A DNA stretch of 64,000 bases from Aminobacter sp. AP02 (lineage in GTDB: Bacteria; Pseudomonadota; Alphaproteobacteria; Rhizobiales; Rhizobiaceae): positions 1 to 64,000 of the forward strand of contig NZ_QGGX01000021.1 in the NCBI RefSeq assembly GCF_003148805.1. The letters are read 5' to 3'. Of the stretch, positions 16,948 through 27,169 are shown in pieces. The translations under genes and the position numbers were made by a program. Position 1 is the stretch's first letter. Every line of letters begins with the position of its first letter. A model generated the notes under the pieces. That model was not told the DNA's origin. It worked only from the letters and a program-made list of their open reading frames with translations, and did not search any database.

Positions 16948-18198
16948 TCAGCCCTTGTAGACCAGTCCCTCCGGATCGATCTCGGGCTTACGCCCCGCGA
17001 TCAGGTCGGCGAGGAACTTGCCGGAACCGCAGGCCATGGTCCAGCCGACATGGCCATGGCCCGTGTCGAGATAGAGGTTCTTGAAGCGTGCGCGGCCCAT
17101 GACCGGCACCGAACCTGGCATCATCGGCCTGAGGCCGGCCCACAGTTCGGCCTTGCTTGGATCGAAGGCTCCGGGGAACAGCTCCTTGCCGGCCCTGAAC
17201 AATCGCGCGAAGTCCTGTGGCTTGTAGCTGCGGTCGAAACCGGCAAATTCGGCGGTAGAGGCCAGCCGCAGGCGGTCGCCGAGCCGCGAATAGGCGATCA
17301 GATTGTCCTCGTCGGCACCGCCCATCGTAGGGCCCTTTTCGGGATCGTCGAGCGGCACGGTCGCTGTGTACCCCTTGACCGGATAGACCGGCAGGTCAAT
17401 GCCGTGGGGGCGGCCCAGCAATCCGCTTTCCGGCCCCATGGCGATGACCACGGCGTCGGCGGTGACAACACCGGCTGCAGTCTTCACGCCACTCACCCGA
17501 TCGCCGTCGATGACCAGGTCTTCGACGGCAGTGTCGAACATGAATTTCACGCCGAGGCGCTCGGTGGCGTAAGCGCCGAGATTTTCAACGAACATTCGGG
17601 AATCGCCGGTCTGGTCGATCGGCGAATAGACACCACCTGATATGCCGTCCTTGGCTGCGGCCAGGCCGGGCTCCAGTTCGACCATGCGATTACGATCGAC
17701 GATCTCGATGGGCAGGCCATGTTCGGCCAGGAAACGGTAGTTTTCGCTGCCTTCGTCGAGACTTTTCTGTGAGCGGAAAAAATAGAGGATGCCCCGGCGG
17801 CGCTCGTCATAGGCAAGGCCGGTCTCCGCCGAAATGTCGTTGATGCACTGGCGCGCATAGAGCGCGAGCCTGAGTTTGACCTCGCTGTTTGCGCGCAGTC
17901 GCGCGGTCGTGCACTGAAACAGGAACCGGAGGCTCCAGGCATAGAAATACGGATCGAGCCGCAGCCTGACCTTGATGCCAAGGTCGGGCGTGTAGAGCGA
18001 GCGGAGGAAGGTCTTGAGCGCTGCGGGCGAAGCCCAGGCAGTGGCGTCGCCGGGCGAGACCAGGCCGGCGTTGGAATAGCTGGTTCCACGTGCCACGGCC
18101 GGATGCCGCTCGAGCACGGTGACTTCATGGCCGTCGCGGGCGAGATAGTAGGCGGCCGCCGTTCCGACCACGCCTGCGCCGAGAACCAGGATCTTCAT
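16948..18198 (-). CDS. dadA: D-amino acid dehydrogenase small subunit (FAD)
   Basis: The protein has 416 aa. It starts with the FAD-binding MKILVLGAGVVGTAAAYYLARDGHEVTVLER and carries SYSNAGLVSPG, the DadA signature near residue 42, and the C-terminal GHGHVGWTMACGSGKFLADLI. The enzyme oxidises D-amino acids to 2-oxo acids and passes electrons to the respiratory chain. It converges on the amino-acid ABC operon. With the fold-III PLP enzyme at 10.7 kb it makes this part of the window rich in D-amino-acid functions. Confidence 0.9.
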   Translation of the reverse strand: MKILVLGAGVVGTAAAYYLARDGHEVTVLERHPAVARGTSYSNAGLVSPGDATAWASPAALKTFLRSLYTPDLGIKVRLRLDPYFYAWSLRFLFQCTTARLRANSEVKLRLALYARQCINDISAETGLAYDERRRGILYFFRSQKSLDEGSENYRFLAEHGLPIEIVDRNRMVELEPGLAAAKDGISGGVYSPIDQTGDSRMFVENLGAYATERLGVKFMFDTAVEDLVIDGDRVSGVKTAAGVVTADAVVIAMGPESGLLGRPHGIDLPVYPVKGYTATVPLDDPEKGPTMGGADEDNLIAYSRLGDRLRLASTAEFAGFDRSYKPQDFARLFRAGKELFPGAFDPSKAELWAGLRPMMPGSVPVMGRARFKNLYLDTGHGHVGWTMACGSGKFLADLIAGRKPEIDPEGLVYKG

Positions 18199-18328
18199 TT
18201 CGTACCCAAGTTGATATCGGGCTCTGACCGGGAACCCACGACCGCCGGGAACTCAACTCCACGAGGCACCACTAGCCGTTGCCGTGCGGCATTTCGAGAG
18301 ATCCCATCAGGAATCGGCTGAGCCAGCT

Positions 18329-19324
18329 TCAATCGCCGACGGAGTTCTTGCGGCCGAGTAGCTTTTCCCAGTTGAGCGCGTCGCCCACGATGGCGTCGAG
18401 ATCGTCGTGCTTGGGCGCCCAACCGAGTTCGCCGCGTGCCAGGTCCGCATTGGCAACGACCGAGGCCGCGTCGCCGGCTCGGCGGGGCCCCATCTCGACC
18501 TTGAAATCGCCGCCATGCACGCGCCGCACGCTGTCGATGACTTCGAGCACCGAGTAGCCGTGGCCGTAGCCACAGTTGGCGACCAGATTGCCGCCGCCTG
18601 CCCGCAGTCGGGCAAGCGCCAACCGGTGCGCCGCTGCGAGATCCGAAACGTGGATATAGTCGCGTACGCAGGTGCCGTCAGGCGTCGCATAGTCGGTTCC
18701 GTAGACCTGCATCGCGGCGCGCTTGCCGAGCGCTGTCTCGGAAGCAACCTTGATCAGGTGCGTGGCTCCCTTGGTCGACTGGCCGGTGCGTCCCTTCGGA
18801 TCAGCGCCCGCGACGTTGAAGTAGCGCAGCGCTGTGTAGCGCAGCGGGTGCGCCGCCGCCGCATCGCGCAGCATCCATTCACTCATCAGCTTGGACAGGC
18901 CATAGGGCGATTCCGGTGCCAGGCGCGCGTCCTCGACCACCGGTTCCATGCCAGCCGCGCCGTAGACGGCAGCCGTCGACGAAAAGATGAAATGCTTCAC
19001 GCCACAGCGCACCGCCGTCTCGATCAGACCGCGGGTCTTGCAGGTGTTGTTTTCATAGTAGCCCAGCGGATCGGCGACCGATTCCGGCACCACGATCGAG
19101 CCGGCGAAATGGATGATGGCGTCCACGCCATGTTCGCGGATCAGCTTGCCAACCAGTTCCTGGTCTGCGACGTCGCCCCGGACCAGTTTTGCCTCCGGTG
19201 CGACGGCCCACTCGAAGCCGGTCGAAAGGCGGTCGAGGACGACGACTTGCTCGCCGGCATCCAGCAGTTCCCAGACCATGTGGCTGCCGATGTAACCCGC
19301 CCCGCCCGTCACCAGTACCGCCAT
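18329..19324 (-). CDS. galE: UDP-glucose 4-epimerase
   Basis: The protein has 331 aa from ATG 19324; the frame is open further upstream but GalE starts at [20 protein letters not shown]. Rossmann GxxGxxG, a SSTAAVYG catalytic Ser region, YGLSKLMSE (YxxxK) and the C-terminal ARGELGWAPKHDDLD identify it. It interconverts UDP-glucose and UDP-galactose for surface polysaccharides. It is transcribed divergently from hemA. Confidence 0.92.
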   Translation of the reverse strand: MAVLVTGGAGYIGSHMVWELLDAGEQVVVLDRLSTGFEWAVAPEAKLVRGDVADQELVGKLIREHGVDAIIHFAGSIVVPESVADPLGYYENNTCKTRGLIETAVRCGVKHFIFSSTAAVYGAAGMEPVVEDARLAPESPYGLSKLMSEWMLRDAAAAHPLRYTALRYFNVAGADPKGRTGQSTKGATHLIKVASETALGKRAAMQVYGTDYATPDGTCVRDYIHVSDLAAAHRLALARLRAGGGNLVANCGYGHGYSVLEVIDSVRRVHGGDFKVEMGPRRAGDAASVVANADLARGELGWAPKHDDLDAIVGDALNWEKLLGRKNSVGD

Positions 19325-19422
19325 CGAATAACTCCGCTTCAGATTTCGCTTTTTCTCTCTAACGCAAAAGATCGGGCAAATGCGAGGCGGCCTGCGCACG
19401 GATCATTCTGTCGCGGCCGGGT

Positions 19423-19436
19423 TTGATCCACATCAA
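19423..19436. promoter_or_regulatory. FNR/FixK (anaerobox) site upstream of hemA
   Basis: TTGATCCACATCAA is an exact match to the TTGAT-N4-ATCAA consensus of FNR/FixK/FnrN regulators. It lies 124 bp before the hemA start, and low-oxygen control of hemA by such boxes is known in alphaproteobacteria. It is also 99 bp upstream of galE on the other strand. Confidence 0.8.
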
Positions 19437-19559
19437 GGGACTTTTCGGCGTTCCATGATCGTTTGGGACGTCGAGGGCGTGGCATTTTGACCAAAAACGG
19501 TTGATGGACGCCGAACCGGCCGTTGATTATGCTCGCGGTTGAAAAATTGGGACGTCCAC

Positions 19560-20837
19560 ATGAACTACCAACGGTTTTTCGAAGAAGCGATCGACCAAAT
19601 CCACGCCGAACGCCGTTATCGCGTGTTCGCCGATCTGGAGCGCATCGTAGGCAAGTTCCCGCGCGCGATCTGGCGTTCCAACGGTCGAGCGCAGGAAATT
19701 ACCGTGTGGTGCTCGAACGACTATCTCGGCATGGGCCAGCACCCGGACGTGGTGACGGCGATGCAGAAGGCAGCCGGCAACATGGGCACCGGTGCAGGCG
19801 GCACGCGCAACATTTCCGGCAACAACCATCCGCTGGTCGAGCTTGAGCACGAGCTCGCCGATCTCCACGGCAAGGAAGCCGGCCTCGTCTTCACGTCGGG
19901 CTTCGTCTCCAACGAAGCCGCGATCTCGACCATCGCCAAGCTCCTGCCCAATTGCCTGGTCCTGTCCGACGAACTCAACCATGCCTCGATGATCGAGGGC
20001 GTGCGCCGCTCGGGCGCGGAAAAGAAGATCTTCCGTCACAACGACGTGGCTCATCTTGAAAGCCTGCTGCAGGCGGCAGGCCGCGAGCGCGCCAAGCTGA
20101 TCGTGTTCGAAAGCGTCTACTCGATGGACGGCGACATCGCGCCGATCAAGGAGATCGCCGACCTCGCCGAGAAGTACAATGCGATGACCTACATCGACGA
20201 GGTCCATGCGGTTGGCATGTACGGACCGCGCGGTGGTGGCATCACCGAGCGCGAGGGCCTGGCCCATCGCATCGACATCATCGAGGGAACCCTGGCCAAG
20301 GCGTTTGGAACGCTGGGCGGCTACATTACAGGCACCCGGGCTTTGGTCGATGCCGTTCGTTCCTACGCACCAGGCTTCATCTTCACCACCGCCCTGCCGC
20401 CGGCGATCGCGGCGGCGACCACCGCATCGATCCGCCATCTCAAGAACTCGCAGGCAGAGCGCGACGCACAGCAGCGCCAGGCTGGGCACGCCAAGCAGGT
20501 GCTCGCCGGTGCGGGGCTCCCCGTCATGGAGTCACCGACGCACATCGTGCCGATCCTGGTCGGCGATCCCGAGTTGTGCAAGATGGCCAGCGACCGCCTG
20601 CTCGGCGTCCACGGCATCTACATCCAGCCGATCAACTATCCGACAGTGCCGCGCGGCACAGAGCGCCTGCGCATCACGCCGACGCCGTTCCACGACGACG
20701 CGCTGATCGAGTCGCTCAAGGATGCGCTGGTCGAGACGTGGAATGCGCTCGGCATCCCATACCGCACCGCGGGCCATACCGGGGTTGCCAAGAGCGAACG
20801 GATCGTCCCGTTGCTGGTGCCGCAATCAGGCGGCTGA
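19560..20837 (+). CDS. hemA: 5-aminolevulinate synthase
   Basis: The protein has 425 aa from ATG 19560 ([20 protein letters not shown]); an earlier in-frame start at 19539 adds only seven residues. PLP enzyme of the alpha-oxoamine synthase family: glycine-rich [36 protein letters not shown], and the PLP Lys in [16 protein letters not shown]. It condenses glycine and succinyl-CoA to 5-aminolevulinate, the Shemin route to haem used by alphaproteobacteria. The FNR/FixK box upstream suggests induction at low oxygen. Confidence 0.95.
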   Translation: MNYQRFFEEAIDQIHAERRYRVFADLERIVGKFPRAIWRSNGRAQEITVWCSNDYLGMGQHPDVVTAMQKAAGNMGTGAGGTRNISGNNHPLVELEHELADLHGKEAGLVFTSGFVSNEAAISTIAKLLPNCLVLSDELNHASMIEGVRRSGAEKKIFRHNDVAHLESLLQAAGRERAKLIVFESVYSMDGDIAPIKEIADLAEKYNAMTYIDEVHAVGMYGPRGGGITEREGLAHRIDIIEGTLAKAFGTLGGYITGTRALVDAVRSYAPGFIFTTALPPAIAAATTASIRHLKNSQAERDAQQRQAGHAKQVLAGAGLPVMESPTHIVPILVGDPELCKMASDRLLGVHGIYIQPINYPTVPRGTERLRITPTPFHDDALIESLKDALVETWNALGIPYRTAGHTGVAKSERIVPLLVPQSGG

Positions 20838-20855
20838 GCGGCAAGCCAACTTATC

Positions 20856-20892
20856 AAAAGGCCCGAAACCGGATCGGTTTCGGGCCTTTTTT
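20856..20892. terminator. Bidirectional terminator between hemA and the aminotransferase gene
   Basis: A perfect 15-bp stem (20856-20870 with 20876-20890) with a 5-nt loop has A-rich and T-rich flanks, so it can end transcripts from both converging genes. Confidence 0.93.
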
Positions 20893-20910
20893 GTTCGCAG
20901 AACTATCCGC

Positions 20911-22083
20911 CTATTGCGCGTTGATCCACTTCGCCAGCCGGTGCGAGGCTTCCTCGACCTGGTCGAGACGCCGGTGGAAGCAGAGTCTGAGAAAACCTTC
21001 GCCGCCGGCACAGAAAGCAGTGCCGGGCGCAACGCCGACAGCCGCCATGTCGACGATGTCGAAGGCGGCCGCCTCGGCATCCTTCATGCCATCCACCGAG
21101 AAGAACAGGTAGAAAGCGCCGGGGGGCACGCAGAAGCGGACCTTGCCAGTATCGCCCAGAACCTTGCAGACGATGTCGCGTGCCTGCTGGGCACGTTCGA
21201 CCTGCGAGACGATGAAGTCGTCGCCTTCGTCGAGCGCAGCGATCGCACCGCGCTGCATGAATTGCGCCACGCCCGAAGTCGAATATTGGACCAGGTTTTC
21301 GAAGGTGCGGGTGAGCGAAGGATGCGAGCGCAGCCAGCCGACGCGCCAGCCGGTCATCGCCCAGTTCTTGGAGAAGGTATTGACGAACAGGATCTTGTCT
21401 TCCGGATCCATGATGTCCATGAACGAGGCCGCGCGATGCCCGCCGAAATGGAACAACGCATAGATCTCGTCGGCGATGATCCACAGATTGTTCTTGCGTG
21501 CCAGCTCGAGAATGGCCTGCAGGGTTTCGCGGTCGGCGGTCCAGCCTGTCGGGTTGGACGGCGTATTGACGAAGATCGCCTTGGTGCGCGGGGTAATCGC
21601 AGCGGCGACCTTTTCGACATCGCAACTCCAGCCATTGTCGGTCATGTCGAGCAGCACCGGTACCGGCTTGACGCCGGCGACCCCCGCCGCACCAGCGAAG
21701 TTCGGCCAGGCTGGCGCGAGATAAAGCGCTTCGTCGCCAGCACCCACGGCCACCTGCAACGCCATGGTGATCGCCTGCATGCCGCCAATGGTGACGATGA
21801 ACTCGTCCTCGGAAAAGTCCATGCCGAAATGGCGCTTGTGATAGCGGGCGAGCGCCTGGCGCAATTCCGGAATGCCGGCCTGCCAGGTGTAGAAGGTTTC
21901 GCCATTGGCGAGCCCGCGCGCGGCAGCCGAACTGATGAAGTCCGGTGTCGGCATGTCGCCTTCGCCGGACCATAGCGGTATGAGGCCGGCGCGGTCGCGC
22001 CCGTAGTTTGCCACTGCCTCAATGCCGCTGACGGGCGCGAGACGGGCTTCCGCGCGAACCATATCGATAAGGCTCATGATCAT
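20911..22083 (-). CDS. Pyridoxal-phosphate aminotransferase, class I/II
   Basis: The protein has 390 aa; ATG 22083 with a second ATG at 22077. Fold-type I aminotransferase: WQAGIPELRQALARYH, VNTPSNPTGW, ADEIYALFHF, the PLP Lys in NTFSKNWAMTGWRVGW, and an Arg near FLRLCFHRR for the substrate carboxylate. It resembles aspartate/aromatic aminotransferases, but the substrate cannot be told from sequence. It stands alone, convergent with hemA. Confidence 0.85.
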   Translation of the reverse strand: MIMSLIDMVRAEARLAPVSGIEAVANYGRDRAGLIPLWSGEGDMPTPDFISSAAARGLANGETFYTWQAGIPELRQALARYHKRHFGMDFSEDEFIVTIGGMQAITMALQVAVGAGDEALYLAPAWPNFAGAAGVAGVKPVPVLLDMTDNGWSCDVEKVAAAITPRTKAIFVNTPSNPTGWTADRETLQAILELARKNNLWIIADEIYALFHFGGHRAASFMDIMDPEDKILFVNTFSKNWAMTGWRVGWLRSHPSLTRTFENLVQYSTSGVAQFMQRGAIAALDEGDDFIVSQVERAQQARDIVCKVLGDTGKVRFCVPPGAFYLFFSVDGMKDAEAAAFDIVDMAAVGVAPGTAFCAGGEGFLRLCFHRRLDQVEEASHRLAKWINAQ

Positions 22084-22138
22084 CCCAGGTTGAATGTCTG
22101 TTCTGGATCCAAGTCCTAGCGCGCCCGCACGAATGAAA

Positions 22139-22172
22139 GAACCCCCGGTGGACCAGCCAGCCGGGGGTTATT
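22139..22172 (-). terminator. Probable terminator of mscL
   Basis: A GC-rich stem, AACCCCCGG with CCGGGGGTT around a 15-nt loop, lies 31 bp beyond the mscL stop. On the minus strand it is followed by TCTTTC. Confidence 0.55.
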
Positions 22173-22203
22173 CAGCATGCCAGAGCGAGACAGCGCTCAG
22201 TCG

Positions 22204-22620
22204 TTACTTCTTGGCCAGCAGGTCGCGGATTTCAGTCAGCAGCACCACATCAGCGGACGGCGCGGCCGGCTCGGCAGCCTTTTGCTTCTCCAGCTTGCGT
22301 CGCATGGTGTTCACGCCCTTGACCATCAGGAAGATGATCCAGGCAAGGATCAGGAAATTGATGACCACGGTGATGAAATTGCCGTACGCGAAGACTGGTC
22401 CCTGTTTTCTTGCCTCCGCCAGCGAAGTCGCGGTCACCGCATCCGAAAGCGGGAGGAAATAGTTCGAGAAATCCGCGCTTCCAGCCATGCCGATGATCGG
22501 CATGATGATGTCGGCGACCAGCGACGACACGATGAGGCCGAAGGCGCCGCCGATGATGACGCCGACGGCAAGGTCCATCACATTGCCTTTGGAAATGAAT
22601 TCCTGGAATTCCTTGAGCAT
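22204..22620 (-). CDS. mscL: Large-conductance mechanosensitive channel
   Basis: The protein has 138 aa from ATG 22620 (GGAGGG before it). The start [28 protein letters not shown] is the conserved MscL amphipathic helix and TM1; TM2 is [21 protein letters not shown], followed by a charged C-terminal helix. It opens on membrane tension to release solutes during osmotic downshock. Confidence 0.95.
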   Translation of the reverse strand: MLKEFQEFISKGNVMDLAVGVIIGGAFGLIVSSLVADIIMPIIGMAGSADFSNYFLPLSDAVTATSLAEARKQGPVFAYGNFITVVINFLILAWIIFLMVKGVNTMRRKLEKQKAAEPAAPSADVVLLTEIRDLLAKK

Positions 22621-22856
22621 AGAACCCTCCTTGTCGTGGTCCGCGAGACGGCGAATCGAGACACCCTGCCTGCCGCCAATTGCCGCCACCATAGCAAAAA
22701 CCGCCAGTTGCAAAACCCGGCAATGTCGACCGCCAGACGGGCGCACCAGTGACGGGCATCACCGCATGTAGGAGACAAGGATAATAGACTTGCCAGCCAA
22801 GCTGTGATTGCCTCACCTCGGAGGCAATGGGCCGTCCAAGGGAGTGAGAACTTAGA

Positions 22857-25800
22857 GTGCAGGGCCTGGCCGTCGTCCTCATCGCCATTGCCTATGTCAC
22901 GCTTTTGTTCGCCATCGCGAGCATTGGCGATCGCCGGGCCGCCAGCTGGGGCCCGGGCCGGCCGCGGCCGTTCATCTATGCGCTCAGCCTTGCTATCTAC
23001 TGCACGTCGTGGACCTTCTTCGGCTCGGTCGGGCTCGCCTCCGAGCGCGGGCTCGAATTCCTCGCCATCTATATCGGCCCGGTGCTGGTGTTCATGTTCG
23101 GCTTCCCGCTGCTCAGCCGCATCATCAAGCTGGCCAAGGCGGAAAAGATCACATCGATCGCCGACTTCTTGGGCGCGCGCTATGGCAAGAGTTTCGCAGT
23201 CGCTTCGATCGCGACGCTGATCGCTACCGTCGGCGCCATCCCCTATATCGCGCTGCAGCTCAAGGCGATTTCGGGTTCGGTCAGCCTGATGGTCGAGCAC
23301 TACACCGGCTCGCCGCCCTCCTTCGATCCCTTCGTCAGCGACATCTCATTGGTCGTGGCGCTGCTGCTTGCCTTGTTTGCCACGCTGTTCGGCACCCGCC
23401 ATGCCGACGCAACCGAGCATCAGAACGGGCTGGTCCTTGCGGTCGCAGTCGAGTCGATCGTCAAGTTGGTCGCTTTCCTCGCCGTCGGGCTGTTCGTCAC
23501 CTTCGCCCTGTTCGACGGGCCCGGCGACATGCTCAAGAGCTTCGCCGCCACCGAGCAGGTCGGCGACGCCATGGGCTACAGCACCTCGCTCGGCACCTGG
23601 CTGGTGGTGACCGTGATCAGCGGCTTTGCCATCATCATGCTGCCGCGCCAGTTCTACGTCATGATCGTGGAGAACCGCAGCGAAAGCGAGCTGCGCACGG
23701 CGACCTGGGTCTTCCCGGCCTATCTGGTAGCGATCAACCTGTTCGTGCTGCCGATCGCCTTTGCCGGCCTGTCCACCGTAGGCACCGCAACGACGAGCGA
23801 CCTCTATGTCTTGTCGCTGCCGCTGCTCAAGGGCCACGACCTGCTCGCCATGGTCGCCTTCATCGGCGGCCTGTCGGCGGCCACCGCTATGGTCATCGTG
23901 GCAAGCGTGGCACTGTCGATCATGATCTCCAACGATCTCGTCATACCGATCTTCGTGCGCCGGCTGATCAAGATCAAGTCCGGCGATACCGAAGATTGGT
24001 CGGCGATCATCCTCAACATCCGCCGCGCCTCGATATTCATCATCCTGTTCGTCGCGTTCCTTTATTATCGCGAAAGCACCAACAACACGCGGCTCGCCTC
24101 CATAGGTCTGATGTCGTTTGCGGCCATCGCCCAGTTTGCACCGTCCTTCATCGGCGGCCTGATCTGGCGCCGTGCCAATGCGCGCGGTGCCGCCCTCGGC
24201 ATGGCCGCCGGCATCGCCGTGTGGTGCTACACGCTGATGCTGCCAACGCTCGCGGGCCCGGACACCTCGATCATCACGATCGGGCTTTTCGGCATCGAGG
24301 CACTCAGGCCGCAGGCGCTGTTCGGCACGGTCGCAGAACCGCTCAATCACGGCGTTCTGTGGAGCCTTGCGATCAACGCGCTGTTCTTCTTCTTCGGCTC
24401 GCTGTCGCGCGCCTCAGTGCCGCTCGAGCGCATCCAGGCATCGATCTTCGTGCCACGCGACGCAAGCCCGATGCCTTCGCTGCGCCGCTTCCGCACCACC
24501 ATCACGGTCAACGACCTCAAGGACACCATTGCGCGCTATCTCGGCGTCGAACGCACCGAACGCTCGTTCCAGACGTTCCAGAACGAAAGCGGCAGCAAGC
24601 TCAACGGCAATGATCCGGCCGGCATGGACGTCATCCGCTTTTCGGAGCAACTGATGGCAAGCGCCGTCGGCTCGTCCTCGGCGCGGCTGATCCTGTCGCT
24701 GCTGTTCAAGCGTGGCGACAACTCCTCGAAAGACACGTTCCGCTTGCTCGATGACGCCACCGAGGCGCTGCAGCACAACCGCGACCTCCTGCAGATCGCG
24801 CTCGACCAGATGGAGCAAGGCATTACCGTCTTCGACCAGGATTTCCGCCTGATCTGCTGGAACCGCCAATACCGCGCACTTTTCGATTTGCCCGACGACA
24901 TGGGCCAGGTCGGCGTTTCGATCGACCGCATCCTCGGCTATCTCGTCGCGCGCGGCGATATCCCGCAAACCTCGCGCCTGACGACCCTCAACCGCCTGAC
25001 CAGTTTCGGAGGGCCCTGGCAGATCGAGCTGCAAACCAGCGGCAGGATCATCGAGATGAGCTCCAACCCCATGCCCGATGGCGGCATCGTTGCGACCTAC
25101 ACGGACATCTCCGCGCGGGTCGCGGCCGATCTGGCACTGAAACGGGCCAATGAGTCGCTGGAGCAGCGGGTGAAGAACCGCACCGCCGAACTGACCCGGG
25201 TCAACGAGGAACTGGCCCAGGCACAAATGCTCGCCGAAGAGGCCAATCTCGGCAAGACGCGCTTCCTCGCCGCGGCAGGCCACGACATCCTGCAGCCGCT
25301 CAACGCCGCCCGGCTCTACTGCTCGTCGCTGATCGAAAAGGCAGCCAAGGGCAACGCCGGCATTGCCGCCCGCAATATCGAATCCTCGCTTGAATCGGTC
25401 GAGACTATCCTGGGCGCCGTGCTCGACATTTCCAGGCTCGACGCAGGTGCGATGAAGCCGGCCGAAACAGTGTTCCGCCTCGATGGACTGCTGCGCCAGA
25501 TCGGCACCGACTTCCTGCCCATGGCACGCGCCAAGAACCTGGAACTGGTGATCGTGCCATCGACCTCGACCGTCAATACCGACCGTAACCTGTTGCGCCG
25601 GCTGATCCAGAATCTGGTGTCCAACGCGATCAAATACACCCGCACCGGTCGCATTCTCGTCGGCGTCAGGCGCCGCGGCGAACTCGTCGAAATCCAGGTG
25701 ATCGATAGCGGAATCGGCATCGCCGCCGACAAGCTTGGCACCGTCTTCCAGGAGTTCACGCGCCTCGATGACGGTGCGCGCGAGGCGCAGGGCCTTGGGC

Positions 25801-26351
25801 TGGGCCTGTCGATCGTCGACCGTATCGCGCGCGTGCTCAAGCTCGAGATCCAGATCGAATCGCACAAGGGGCAAGGCACGCGGTTTTCAGTGATCCTGCC
25901 CGTCACCACCGCTGCGGAACTGCCGGCCGCGACGACGGCCCGCCCCCGCATCCAGGCTGCGGCGGCGCTGAGCGGGCTGACGGTCGTGTGCATCGACAAC
26001 GATCCCCGCATCCTTGAAGGCATGCGGCTGTTGCTCGAAGGCTGGGGTTGCAGCGTTCGAACCTACTCCGGGTCACAAGCGTTCGAGGCCGACCAGACGG
26101 CAGGGCCGGCACCGGAGATCATTCTTGCCGACTATCACCTCGACGGCGAAAACGGCCTCGACGTCATCCGCACCCTGCGCGGCGCTTATGGCGAAGCGGT
26201 CCCGGCGGTTTTGATCACAGCCGACCGTTCCAACGAAGTGCGCGCGGCGGCCGACCAGATCGACGTCGCGGTGCTCAACAAGCCGCTAAAACCCGCCGTG
26301 CTGCGATCGATGATGAACCGGATGCGGCGCATGGCCCACGCCGCCGAATAG
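22857..26351 (+). CDS. SLC5-type transporter fused to hybrid sensor histidine kinase (CbrA/NahK-like)
   Basis: The protein has 1164 aa from GTG 22857 (GGGAG upstream at a rather long distance). Domains: a sodium/solute symporter-like part with about 13 membrane helices (residues 1-530), a linker, a PAS domain near 640-760 (IALDQMEQGITVFDQDFRL), a coiled coil, HisKA with FLAAAGHDILQPLNAARLY (phospho-His), HATPase with NLVSNAIKYT and GLGLGLSIVDRIA, and a C-terminal receiver with phospho-Asp in ILADYHLDGENG. Such proteins link nutrient sensing or uptake to phosphorelay. A LuxR-type response regulator converges on it 7 bp away and is the likely partner. Confidence 0.88.
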   Translation: MQGLAVVLIAIAYVTLLFAIASIGDRRAASWGPGRPRPFIYALSLAIYCTSWTFFGSVGLASERGLEFLAIYIGPVLVFMFGFPLLSRIIKLAKAEKITSIADFLGARYGKSFAVASIATLIATVGAIPYIALQLKAISGSVSLMVEHYTGSPPSFDPFVSDISLVVALLLALFATLFGTRHADATEHQNGLVLAVAVESIVKLVAFLAVGLFVTFALFDGPGDMLKSFAATEQVGDAMGYSTSLGTWLVVTVISGFAIIMLPRQFYVMIVENRSESELRTATWVFPAYLVAINLFVLPIAFAGLSTVGTATTSDLYVLSLPLLKGHDLLAMVAFIGGLSAATAMVIVASVALSIMISNDLVIPIFVRRLIKIKSGDTEDWSAIILNIRRASIFIILFVAFLYYRESTNNTRLASIGLMSFAAIAQFAPSFIGGLIWRRANARGAALGMAAGIAVWCYTLMLPTLAGPDTSIITIGLFGIEALRPQALFGTVAEPLNHGVLWSLAINALFFFFGSLSRASVPLERIQASIFVPRDASPMPSLRRFRTTITVNDLKDTIARYLGVERTERSFQTFQNESGSKLNGNDPAGMDVIRFSEQLMASAVGSSSARLILSLLFKRGDNSSKDTFRLLDDATEALQHNRDLLQIALDQMEQGITVFDQDFRLICWNRQYRALFDLPDDMGQVGVSIDRILGYLVARGDIPQTSRLTTLNRLTSFGGPWQIELQTSGRIIEMSSNPMPDGGIVATYTDISARVAADLALKRANESLEQRVKNRTAELTRVNEELAQAQMLAEEANLGKTRFLAAAGHDILQPLNAARLYCSSLIEKAAKGNAGIAARNIESSLESVETILGAVLDISRLDAGAMKPAETVFRLDGLLRQIGTDFLPMARAKNLELVIVPSTSTVNTDRNLLRRLIQNLVSNAIKYTRTGRILVGVRRRGELVEIQVIDSGIGIAADKLGTVFQEFTRLDDGAREAQGLGLGLSIVDRIARVLKLEIQIESHKGQGTRFSVILPVTTAAELPAATTARPRIQAAAALSGLTVVCIDNDPRILEGMRLLLEGWGCSVRTYSGSQAFEADQTAGPAPEIILADYHLDGENGLDVIRTLRGAYGEAVPAVLITADRSNEVRAAADQIDVAVLNKPLKPAVLRSMMNRMRRMAHAAE

Positions 26352-26358
26352 TCTTGCC

Positions 26359-27015
26359 CTATGCCGACGCACGCGGTTCGCCGCCGATCTTGGACAGCAG
26401 GATGACGGCCTGTGTACGGCTATCGACGCCGAGCTTTTGCAGGATCGCCGACACATGCGCCTTGATGGTGGCTTCCGACACGCCGAGTTCATAGGCGATC
26501 TGCTTGTTGAGCAACCCCTCGGCCAGCATGCCAAGCACCCGCGTCTGCTGGGGGGTCAGCGATTGCAGCCGCTTGATCAGGTCGGAAATTTCGGGGTCCC
26601 GCTCGACGCCGAGATCGATGTCGCCCGGAGCCGAGATTTCGCCCGACAGCACCGCTTCGATGGCAGCTCGTATGTCGTCCATGCTCGCCGATTTCGAGAT
26701 GAATCCCGAAGCACCCAGCTCAAGTGCGCGGCGGATGGTTTCGGGATCATCATGAGCCGACACGATGACCACGGGCACCGTCGCATGGATGCCGCGCAGC
26801 GAGATCAGGCCGGAAAGCCCGGAGGCACCGGGCATGGACAGGTCGAGCAGGACGATGTCGATGTCTTCATGGGCGCCAACGATCGCCTTGACGCTCTCGA
26901 AGTCGCCGGCTTCCAGCACGCTGGAAACATCGGCTAGGCCGGCAATGGCTTGTTTGAGTGCTCCGCGAAAAAGCGGATGGTCGTCCGCGATGACGAACTT
27001 GTGGCCTGCTGGCAA
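26359..27015 (-). CDS. NarL/LuxR-family response regulator
   Basis: The protein has 218 aa from TTG 27015, supported by GGAGGG just upstream; no in-frame ATG occurs near the N-terminus. Receiver domain with FVIADDHPLFRGALKQAI, phospho-Asp in IVLLDLSMPGASG and Lys in GFISKSAS; then a LuxR helix-turn-helix (LTPQQTRVLGMLAEGLLNKQIAYELG, SEATIKAHVSAIL). It resembles AgmR/ErdR-type regulators found beside SLC5-linked kinases. The convergent layout with the kinase gene suggests a pair. Confidence 0.88.
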   Translation of the reverse strand: MPAGHKFVIADDHPLFRGALKQAIAGLADVSSVLEAGDFESVKAIVGAHEDIDIVLLDLSMPGASGLSGLISLRGIHATVPVVIVSAHDDPETIRRALELGASGFISKSASMDDIRAAIEAVLSGEISAPGDIDLGVERDPEISDLIKRLQSLTPQQTRVLGMLAEGLLNKQIAYELGVSEATIKAHVSAILQKLGVDSRTQAVILLSKIGGEPRASA

Positions 27016-27169
27016 ATATCCCTCCCGAGGTCCCGACCGTTCTGTGCGCCTTGGACCGTCGGGTGCGATTATGCGATCCGGTGCCGGCTTTTCAAGCAGT
27101 TAAAGTCAAAAGGATCACCAAAGCAGCGCTTCATGCTCAAATTTCGGTCGCAAGCACACCGGACAGTGC

